Origin: Meira nashicola
Lineage: Eukaryota > Basidiomycota > Exobasidiomycetes > Exobasidiales > Brachybasidiaceae
Direction: 5' to 3'
Length of the DNA: 64,000 nt
NCBI GenBank assembly: GCA_001600355.1
Contig: BCJU01000001.1
Span: 1,695,178 to 1,759,177 of the forward strand
A program made the translations under genes and the position numbers. A model generated the notes under the pieces. It saw nothing but the letters and a program-made list of their open reading frames with translations, was not told the origin of the DNA and ran no database searches. The stretch's first letter is position 1. Every line of letters starts with the position of its first letter. This document shows positions 20,184 through 27,734 of this stretch, piece after piece.

Positions 20184-21791
20184 TCAAGAATGACTTTGGG
20201 GTTGAGCTAAGATTGCCACAACATTACCACTCAGCGTTTTAATGTCGAGAATTTTTGGTGAATTGTTGACTGTGCCGGCGGGATTGTAATCATCACGTTT
20301 TGTTGATTTACCACCTGTAACGCCTCCGAACATATTTGTATTACCAGAAACAGGAGATTGACTGCCTGTTTTAGAAGAATTATCTTGATTCAAAAAACCA
20401 AAGATTAAAAGTTTATTATCAGGTAAAGATTTCACATCAGTAACTTTTGTAATGAAACCTGAGAAGTCTGAACTTTGATTTGTAGTTTCATCTCTCTTTT
20501 GTTTTGGTTGTTGTTGAGCGAATTTTGCCATATTAATTGCAGAAACGATTTTAACTACTGTATTTTGTAATTCCTCTTTTGGGATCACACTATTTTCATC
20601 ACGACTGTTTAAACTTGGAACGATGTTATTTGTTGTCGTCATCGTATTTGTTTTATCATTACTTTGTGTACCGCCCATAACATTTTTAATAATATCCATA
20701 ACTTGATTTGTGATTTGATCAGTTTGGAAAGAGCTTAAGCCATTACTTGTATCTTCTGCACGACGTTGATTTAAAACTTTGCCACCCATTGGATTCATTT
20801 GTGGTATGACATTAGTAAATGATGATGGCATTGTTGAATCAGTTGATGATTGTTTACCACCTAAATTCGTCAAATTAATTGAAGATAAAACTTTCATTAT
20901 ACTTTCTCTCAATGCATCACTATTTGGTATTGAGCTAGTTTGACCTGAAATATCTTCAGCTCGACGCATTAATGAAGTTGGACTTTGTTGTTGTTGTTGC
21001 GACATTGACATGAATTTAGTAATCATTTCCATTATTTGTTGTGTAATTTGTTGAGTTTGATCAGAACTTAAACCATTATTCGTTGGAGAAGAAATACTAC
21101 TTGGTTTTTGATCGGTAGTTAAAGGAGTACCTGAATAACCACCTTGAGGTGAACGAGAATTAAGTGAATTAGTAGTAGTCTTTGATTCTCCTCCACCTAA
21201 AGACATTGATGAAATTACTTTTGTGATACTTTCTCTCAAAGAATCAGTATTAGGAATGATACTAGATTGACCTGTAGGAGGAGTTGTATCATCACGTCGG
21301 TTCAACTTTGTCGGTGAAGAATTACCAACATCTTGAGTAGATTGAGAACTCATAAATTTGGTAATCGTTTCCATCAATTGATTTGTGATTTGATCAGTTT
21401 GTAACATATTTGGACTACCTGGACCATTATCTTTGCTTTCTTGAAGGGTTGCATCATCACGTTTAACATTTGATAATGCACCACTAGATAATAATTGATT
21501 GGCAGTGCTCAAATCAAGAGGAGAAGATTTACCATCAGTACTTCCACCAACAGGTAAACTTTGTAAAGGCAAAGATGATAATTTTGAATTAATTTGGTCC
21601 AAATTAAATCCCGAACTTTTACCATCAGATAAAGAAGATAATGTTTGTGGATTGATACCTTGTAAACTGTTCAAATTCGTTAAAGATGTTAAACCTTGAA
21701 CGTTTTGTAATGGCATATCAATCGGAGCACCATGTACGTTTGCTGAAATTGCTATGAAAGCAAAAGCAATAAGAAGATTATGATAACGCAT
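20184..21791 (-). CDS. secreted modular protein with Kex2-type processing sites (KEP-like)
   Basis: 535 aa with a clear signal peptide (MRYHNLLIAFAFIAISANVHG, cleavage after about 21). Six dibasic sites, KR110-111, RR165-166, RR276-277, RR343-344, KR432-433 and KR498-499, are each followed by an acidic stretch (DDAT, DDTT, AEDI, AEDT, DETT, DDYN). This is typical of Kex2 cleavage in the Golgi. Between them alternate two amphipathic modules: A (QTDQITNQxMexITKFM; 129-147, 241-264, 351-373) and B (SSIPNxDxLRESIxKVxSSxxL; 176-198, 285-310, 401-423). Two shorter C modules (KVTDVKSLPDNKLLIFGF, KILDIKTLSGNVVAILAQ) follow. Such proteins include fungal repellents and peptide precursors; the function here is unknown. 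A TATAAAT box lies about 85 bp upstream. No cysteines are visible. Confidence 0.85.
   Translation of the reverse strand: MRYHNLLIAFAFIAISANVHGAPIDMPLQNVQGLTSLTNLNSLQGINPQTLSSLSDGKSSGFNLDQINSKLSSLPLQSLPVGGSTDGKSSPLDLSTANQLLSSGALSNVKRDDATLQESKDNGPGSPNMLQTDQITNQLMETITKFMSSQSTQDVGNSSPTKLNRRDDTTPPTGQSSIIPNTDSLRESITKVISSMSLGGGESKTTTNSLNSRSPQGGYSGTPLTTDQKPSSISSPTNNGLSSDQTQQITQQIMEMITKFMSMSQQQQQSPTSLMRRAEDISGQTSSIPNSDALRESIMKVLSSINLTNLGGKQSSTDSTMPSSFTNVIPQMNPMGGKVLNQRRAEDTSNGLSSFQTDQITNQVMDIIKNVMGGTQSNDKTNTMTTTNNIVPSLNSRDENSVIPKEELQNTVVKIVSAINMAKFAQQQPKQKRDETTNQSSDFSGFITKVTDVKSLPDNKLLIFGFLNQDNSSKTGSQSPVSGNTNMFGGVTGGKSTKRDDYNPAGTVNNSPKILDIKTLSGNVVAILAQPQSHS
20202..21407 (-). repeat. protein-level module repeats A-B-A-B-A-B-C-C
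   Basis: Three A/B pairs and two C modules within the secreted protein gene. Modules are 18-26 residues and diverged, so the DNA copies are not near-identical. Nearly every neighbouring pair is separated by a dibasic site or by NSR (residues 212-213 and 396-397), which looks like a decayed LNRR site. Confidence 0.75.
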
Positions 21792-22703
21792 GATGAATGA
21801 AAAAGCGAAATGGAAAGAAAGATGAAAGGTGATAGAAAGATGGAAAAGAGGTTTGTTGAGATTTCAAGGGATATTTATATTCCCTTTTTTTTTTTGAGAG
21901 AATAAGATATTAAAACAGGGAAATCGATGGAATGCTACAGGAGATCAATATGAAGGTGGAGTCAAATAGATAGATTAACCTAGGAGAGCCTAAAGGGGCC
22001 TTTTTTCAAATACCAAAATACGTATACGTGCACATCATGATGACGTTACTCAGCATGTGAAAGATTAAAAAGCACGGCAGAATTAAGCAATGTCCCCTTA
22101 ATAAAAGAAAAGAAAGGTCGAACTTGTCATTGGTGTGAATTGATCACATATCAAAATATTGTGTGAGTGGATGAAGTGATGATCGTCGTTCTTGTTGAAG
22201 TAGCAACACGCTCAATTTAACGTGCCTGCTGAGAAACTAATTTTAAATTTTGACAGCCTACTGGGATCGTGCCTTGAAATGAAAAGTACACGTTCATACA
22301 ATGCAATACTGCATTTATTCTATGCGCTACTTGCCGTTCGTTCATCGCAGGCATTAAAAAAAATCCGTAAATACATACGCATGTAGTCTAGTCTAACACA
22401 CAGAGAGGAGAAACTGAGATCTTCATTGATTCTCCTGTTTTTTCCCCTTTTTTCCATCTTCATTTCAACATAGCATATATATCTGACATTATCACTTTCA
22501 TCATCATCATCATCTTTTTTGGCGTAGGATCATTATTCGTCTCCTTTTTTTTCTTTTGATTTCTCCTATTCGTTCATTTGGAATTCGACTAGGATTTTAA
22601 GCATTATAAATGCTTTAGGTTCACACATTTTCATTTTTACTTGAATCATCTTTAACGATTGAATGGCAAACAAAAAAGCCACACCGGCCTCTCCGGCACG
22701 GCT
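21792..22703. other. divergent promoter region with uORF
   Basis: Upstream of the secreted modular protein (minus) and of the CorA-like gene (plus). A TATAAAT box for the minus gene lies at 21873-21879, within a stretch rich in T/A runs. ACGTATACGT occurs near 22019, GTAGTCTAGTCTA near 22384 and a CAT-rich repeat at 22497-22513. A 14-codon uORF lies at 22663-22707. No further gene is supported. Confidence 0.6.
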
Positions 22704-22707
22704 ATGA
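22663..22707 (+). promoter_or_regulatory. uORF overlapping the CorA-like start codon (ATGA)
   Basis: ATG at 22663 opens a 14-residue peptide (MANKKATPASPARL) whose TGA (22705-22707) overlaps the ATG at 22704 of the CorA-like gene. It has a G at -3 and G at +4, the better initiation context of the two. It could control translation by termination-reinitiation. Alternatively it is the true N-terminus, joined by an unseen intron or an assembly frameshift. Confidence 0.5.
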
Positions 22708-25700
22708 GCCAAAAGAAATCATATCAAGGGGCTATGGCTCCTAAAGCTGGTCCATCCAGTATTACACTAGATCAAGAATCAATTCCATCTACATCCAGGA
22801 GATTAGATGCGACAAATTTTCATTCAGATCTAAATACTAATCAAAGACCATTAGCAGAGGGGTCCAATACAATTAATAACATTGAAGAAGCCGAAGATGG
22901 AAATGAAGCAGACACAGAAGCAGCTGCAGCAGCAGCACCAACAACAAGCAAATTTCAACCTTCTAATAGGTCGATCTTACTACCGCAAAAAGCACATTTA
23001 AAAGCTGATAAAGGGTCTACGAACGAAAATGCAACTTCATCATTTGGAAGAGATCGGAAAAGACTTAATTTCGGCCTTGATCCGCTTTCATATTCCAATC
23101 TCGCGTCCGCGGCTGAGATGAGTCCAAGATCATTCCGAATGACCAACAATGACCGAATAAATAATAACAGAGCAAGTCTTCGACAGAATGACGACAGAGC
23201 ATTGAGATTTGATGATGACAGAGAGAACCAGAATTTCAACACTGGAAGGAGTAGAGAGAGTGATATGGAGTCTCTTCGGTATCCCAAATCTCCATCCGTA
23301 TCAGAATGGGTGTCTAGAATAAAACGGGGTATAGGATCAGTCGGAGAATCTAGTAATGTGACAACGCCCAAGCCGAATCAATCACGTCAAACTCGATCTC
23401 GATCTAAGCGTCGTCATCGAAAATCAAAATCAGGAAAAAGTCGAACTTCACATCGTTCAAACGATCAAAGTCGCGATGGAGATTCGACATTTGAATCGGA
23501 TCATGAAAATGAACGTACCCGACGTGGAAGTGATGATATTTTGGTCACTATGGATTCTATTGAAGGTGGTAGAACATCTTTCGATCACGCTGTCAATTCT
23601 GATATACCACCACCTCCAAATGGACCTACAGCAGATGCTCTTTATCAAGTAGCCTCACGCAGTTTAGGTAAGAAGCCGAGATTGCACTTTGCTCCACAAA
23701 AGCGAAACATTCGTCGAAGAGATTTACCTGACAACTACGAAGCGGGAGATATGTATAGAGGATTAGAAGAATTTGTAAAAGATTCTCGAATTCGAAGAAG
23801 ATATCAAAGAAGATCGGGTAGGAGAAAATCATCCGATAGCGCAGACGGGAGGAGCAATTCAACAAAGAAGAGGAGAGGCAGTCGAGCTAGTAGAGCATCA
23901 TCAGCCAGCAGTATGGAGTCTAACAGTAGCAGCTCGTCCTCTTCTGATGACTCTTCTAGCTCTAGTTCATCAAGCAGTTCATCTGCTTCTGGTCGATTAA
24001 CGATGGCTAGACTTCGTGCTTTCTTTGGTGACTCATCAAGTAGTTCTTCGTCTTCATCTTCCTCATCTTCCTCTTCTTCCTCCTCATCAACAAGTTCAGA
24101 CAGTCATTCAGACGCTAGTGAAGCTCGTTCAAATGGTTCGGGTCCAAACTTTAGCTTTTTCAGACGAAGAAGGCAATCAACATATGATGATTCATCGTCT
24201 ATGATAGACAATTCTTCCATACCGAATACACCTCGTACACCGGCTATAAACTTTCAATTAAAAGACGTCACACGAAGCAGAAGAAGACATCGAAGACAAA
24301 AACGAACAAGAGATGTAGAGAAACAGTTGATCAAAGAAGGTAAATTACCTGTTCGTGCGAGCAAAGCTGCTAGAAGAAAAGCGAAGAAAGCAAAGGAGGA
24401 AGCTGGAGGAATTACAGAATATACCCTTTTCACACCCGTTGCATTATCCGATATAACTTTTCATGGATATGTTTCTCATCGTCAGCATGGTAACAGAAAG
24501 AGTGCAAGGCCAAAAATTCCAGGTCGTGGATTCACACAACAAAGAGTAAGCCCACATCAAGCCACTACTAAAGATAAAGCTTCAGACAAAGTATTGACCA
24601 CAACTTCATTCGAAACCGTTCGTGGACGTTTACATGCGCTTCGTCGATTCAAGAAGCAGCTTGATCATGCACAAGGAGATCCAGGTGAAGGCTTGCGTAG
24701 TGCAGAGGAAGATGAAGAAGAAGCGATAATGTTTGAGCAGATATTAAACGAGAAGCCCCAAGATATGCAAAACACGGAAAAAGACATCGGCGATATGTTG
24801 TTAGACGACGAAGATGGGGATCTTGCACTACCTCCGCCTGCTATGGAATTGCCTGAAGAAACAGAATCGATGACATCTAGTAAGGAAAAACTTCGACATC
24901 GTATGCGAGAGCGAAGGAAGTACATGTCTGATGTGCCCTTAACGCCACGCGTTCAAATGGCAATCGCTACAGAATTTTCAAGGGGTTTCGAGGTATCTTC
25001 ACCCAATAAACCCTTCAGTCCTAATTTATCGACTCACAACGAAGATATTCTTCGAGAATCTTTCAATATTTATGGAAAACCTATGGCGAGAGAATCATCT
25101 TCAGATGACCCTATCATTCTTGATCACGCAAACTTTGACACTAAAGACGAAAGCATACGAACCAAAGTTCCATCTCCGTCTGGAGGAAGTGGAGCAAAAG
25201 GTGGGGACGATGATCGTAATGCTGCTTGGTGGCTAGATGTCAGCTGTCCGACTTATCGCGATATGACTGAATTGAGCAAGATGTTCCCTCTTCATCCTCT
25301 TACAGTTGAGGATGTTTTACAACAAGAACCAAGAGAAAAAGTTGAATTATTCGAAAGTCTTGGATATTATTTCATCGTCGTTCGAGTAATTGATGAAAAG
25401 TACTTTAAGTATAGTACCGTGTCGAGTGAAGATGTGACGACTTCACAAACTTCTAGTCTTACACAAAAGGATGACGATTATAAAGTCGAGAAAGGAGACA
25501 GTTTGGAAATGCAAGAGGTAAAGAAGGAAAATTCCGTTTTAAATGATTCTACACAAGATGGACAAAGATCTCCTAGGCGAAAGATGCGCGTAGATATCGT
25601 AGAAGGTCTTGATGGTAAAGAAGGAGTGGAAGGTGTAAGCGTTGGTGCAATCAATTTATACTTGGTCGTATTCAGTCATGGAATTATTTCGTTTCATTTT

Positions 25701-26768
25701 GAAGATATATCAAAGCATACCGATCGCGTTAGATCTCGTTTAGTCGATCTTGCTCAACCTGTTGAATTGACGAGCGATTGGATCGCGCATGGATTATTCG
25801 ATTCAGTTATTGATGCATACTTTCCTCTTTTGGCTTACATTGAAACAGAAGTAAGGGATTTTGAAAGATTTACTAGCGATCCATTGCACATGCCATCCAT
25901 CTCTAGTGGAATAAGAAAATCGTCAAAGAAGGGCAAAGGCGGACAAGTGGTCAGTATTGAAGGAAGGGAAGAATTAGATCATGATACGATGTTACCGATG
26001 CGATATGCTAATGAGAGCAACAAAGTTACTGTACTTCGATTCCTTCCACGTTTTGAGATTGGACCGATTAGTGGTAAAATCTTTCCTGAAAGTATGAAGG
26101 AACAAAGGGTGAAAGTGAGTCGATTTAGGATTCACGAAGGAGGAAAGGATGTGATCCCAAGTGCTGTTCGAAAATTCTTGCAAATGCCTGAGCCAAAAGG
26201 ACAATCAACTGCTTTTTTATCCAATACAGCTCAAAAGCAAAATGCCATGCTTCGTCACATCACCGAAACCCGTAAGATTGCAATGGGATTAGCAAGAATC
26301 TTACAACCTAAAAATGATACCGTACGTGCTTTACGTAAACGTTTAGTAGAAATGCGTGGGACGAGTTTGGCACAAGAAGAAATGTCAATTTATATGGGAG
26401 ACGTTCATGATCATATCGTTTCTTTATTAACTCAATTATCTTCGGATGAAACAAGATTAGGTGATATTCATTCTTCATACCTTACAAGTATTCGAATTAA
26501 CAATCATCGAGTAAGACAAAAAGTCGATCGATCTTTAGTCACTTTAGTGGGTGTTGGTACGACGGTAATGTCAACGGTTTGGTTTATATCTATGTTTGGT
26601 CAAAACGTTCACGTTCCCCATAATCTCAGAGAACCTGGCGGTGGCTTTCATTGGTTCATCGCTGTTTGCGTTGGTGCTTTGATAGTGCCTGCGATCGTCA
26701 TCACTCGCGCTCTTACATGGATTCGTGCTGCAAAGAAGCGAGCTATAGCAAATCGGGCAAATCGTTAA
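22704..26768 (+). CDS. CorA-family divalent cation transporter-like protein with long disordered N-terminus
   Basis: 1354 aa from the ATG at 22704; the frame also extends upstream to a TTG at 22659, but no earlier ATG is in frame. Residues 1-835 are disordered: RS-rich and basic (RSRSKRRHRKSKSGKSRTSH), with two poly-Ser tracts at about 408-465 encoded by mixed serine codons. The CorA domain starts near 840 (WWLDVSCPTYRDMTELSKMF, HPLTVEDVLQ), has its long helices interrupted by charged inserts, and ends in two membrane helices (VTLVGVGTTVMSTVWFISMF and FHWFIAVCVGALIVPAIVIT) with a basic cytosolic tail. After the first helix the family signature GMN reads GQN (1299-1301). CorA proteins are pentameric Mg2+ channels, and GMN forms the selectivity entrance. 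Cellular membrane and ion specificity here are unknown. It lies head-to-head with the secreted modular protein. Confidence 0.88.
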   Translation: MSQKKSYQGAMAPKAGPSSITLDQESIPSTSRRLDATNFHSDLNTNQRPLAEGSNTINNIEEAEDGNEADTEAAAAAAPTTSKFQPSNRSILLPQKAHLKADKGSTNENATSSFGRDRKRLNFGLDPLSYSNLASAAEMSPRSFRMTNNDRINNNRASLRQNDDRALRFDDDRENQNFNTGRSRESDMESLRYPKSPSVSEWVSRIKRGIGSVGESSNVTTPKPNQSRQTRSRSKRRHRKSKSGKSRTSHRSNDQSRDGDSTFESDHENERTRRGSDDILVTMDSIEGGRTSFDHAVNSDIPPPPNGPTADALYQVASRSLGKKPRLHFAPQKRNIRRRDLPDNYEAGDMYRGLEEFVKDSRIRRRYQRRSGRRKSSDSADGRSNSTKKRRGSRASRASSASSMESNSSSSSSSDDSSSSSSSSSSSASGRLTMARLRAFFGDSSSSSSSSSSSSSSSSSSSTSSDSHSDASEARSNGSGPNFSFFRRRRQSTYDDSSSMIDNSSIPNTPRTPAINFQLKDVTRSRRRHRRQKRTRDVEKQLIKEGKLPVRASKAARRKAKKAKEEAGGITEYTLFTPVALSDITFHGYVSHRQHGNRKSARPKIPGRGFTQQRVSPHQATTKDKASDKVLTTTSFETVRGRLHALRRFKKQLDHAQGDPGEGLRSAEEDEEEAIMFEQILNEKPQDMQNTEKDIGDMLLDDEDGDLALPPPAMELPEETESMTSSKEKLRHRMRERRKYMSDVPLTPRVQMAIATEFSRGFEVSSPNKPFSPNLSTHNEDILRESFNIYGKPMARESSSDDPIILDHANFDTKDESIRTKVPSPSGGSGAKGGDDDRNAAWWLDVSCPTYRDMTELSKMFPLHPLTVEDVLQQEPREKVELFESLGYYFIVVRVIDEKYFKYSTVSSEDVTTSQTSSLTQKDDDYKVEKGDSLEMQEVKKENSVLNDSTQDGQRSPRRKMRVDIVEGLDGKEGVEGVSVGAINLYLVVFSHGIISFHFEDISKHTDRVRSRLVDLAQPVELTSDWIAHGLFDSVIDAYFPLLAYIETEVRDFERFTSDPLHMPSISSGIRKSSKKGKGGQVVSIEGREELDHDTMLPMRYANESNKVTVLRFLPRFEIGPISGKIFPESMKEQRVKVSRFRIHEGGKDVIPSAVRKFLQMPEPKGQSTAFLSNTAQKQNAMLRHITETRKIAMGLARILQPKNDTVRALRKRLVEMRGTSLAQEEMSIYMGDVHDHIVSLLTQLSSDETRLGDIHSSYLTSIRINNHRVRQKVDRSLVTLVGVGTTVMSTVWFISMFGQNVHVPHNLREPGGGFHWFIAVCVGALIVPAIVITRALTWIRAAKKRAIANRANR

Positions 26769-26883
26769 AAGTAATTCATGTACAATAATACGTTTCATAC
26801 ATATGAAATCAGCACTTGCATTTTTGTAAAAATATATCCTACGGCTTACTTAATCTCCCATGACAGATTGACCGTCTTTCACG

Positions 26884-26922
26884 CACGCATCATAAACCCG
26901 GATAGATCGGGTACTATGCGTG
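26884..26922. promoter_or_regulatory. two-stem hairpin with CCG-N7-CGG core
   Basis: CACGCAT pairs with ATGCGTG (7 bp) outside, ACCCG with CGGGT (5 bp) inside, with a 7-nt loop GATAGAT. As DNA the core is an everted CCG-N7-CGG pair (26898-26910), the arrangement bound by some Zn2Cys6 dimers. It lies 116 bp after the CorA-like stop and about 810 bp before the Fox2-type ATG. RNA structure or DNA site cannot be told apart here. Confidence 0.45.
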
Positions 26923-27011
26923 TCAGCACAGATGCATGTTAATAGTCTACATAATTCTACTGCATAACGCGTAATACAAACTACAACATCTGAGCATAAT
27001 CTCTCTCACCC

Positions 27012-27032
27012 GCTCCCGCAATAGCCGGGGGC
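27012..27032. promoter_or_regulatory. second hairpin with CCG-N7-CGG core
   Basis: GCTCCCG pairs with CGGGGGC (one G-T pair) around the 7-nt loop CAATAGC. It repeats the CCG-N7-CGG spacing of the element 118 bp upstream (here 27016-27028), although the loops differ. Confidence 0.4.
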
Positions 27033-27734
27033 ACATTCGCTGTAAAGATGCATCCCTCGTACGGTATACTAGCTATCCATCAATTCCTTCGATTGTATGA
27101 CTTTCCGGCTGTTTCGTTGGATTTGAATTAGAAAAGAATGCTGGAATAAGCAGAAAGCCTACCCAAAAGGAAATCAGATCCGACTTAATTTTGCTTGCGT
27201 TCTTCTAGATCGGTAAGCAGTCCTTACACACAAAAACATAATTGCACCGGCTCGCGCAGCAAAAAAAAAGTGGAGTCGTCGGCCACAAAATAGACCGGAT
27301 GATGAAACACTTTTGCCGCACTTGAGCGCGCACGCACTTTTTGGAGGAGGCATAAGCTTGAGGAGCCCCATACCTTTGCAGTATATCGTTGGAAGAGCGC
27401 GCGACCTAAGCGGTAAACCGGTTGTTACCGTACCAGACTCTGTGTTCTAGTGCCTTTTTGGCTTATTCATTTTTCACATTGCTCGCTATTTTCAACTTGA
27501 CAGATAATCTCCCCCGCAGTGTCTTGTCCTACAAGAAAGAAGAATTGATTTGCACTTGAACAACGACCACCACCATCACCATTACACAAAAACAAACAAA
27601 AGGTGACCTACCTCGTATGCTGAAACGCTTTTTGCATTGATCATACGTGAAACAAAATAAAAGAAAGGTAGTGACTTCTATACATTTTTCTCTCATATAA
27701 CAAACACACACAAAAACAACCCTTCTCTTTCATC

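Larger units (their letters stand above)
26769..27734. other. intergenic region upstream of the Fox2-type gene, structured elements
   Basis: Contains the CorA-like 3' region (TGTACAATA at 26778), two GC-rich hairpins (26884-26922 and 27012-27032), AGTCTACATA at 26944-26953, and CGGTAA..TTACCG at 27411-27430. CA/AC-rich sequence at 27546-27600 and 27700-27720 probably forms the 5' UTR of the next gene. A 65-codon minus-strand frame at 27174-27371 is not convincing. Confidence 0.55.

Noticed and set aside
22659..22703. Upstream extension of the CorA-like frame to a TTG
   Set aside because: TTG is not a normal start in fungal nuclear genes; the first in-frame ATG is at 22704. The same reasoning moved the starts of the Zn2Cys6, 396-aa, Rmt2 and Rho GEF genes to the first ATG.
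23925..24095. Simple-sequence expansion as the origin of the poly-Ser tracts
   Set aside because: The serines are encoded by a mixture of TCA, TCT, TCC, TCG, AGT and AGC codons, so the tract looks kept at protein level and is not a recent microsatellite expansion.
27174..27371. 65-codon minus-strand frame with four cysteines
   Set aside because: Low-quality frame across promoter DNA of the Fox2-type gene with no supporting feature.
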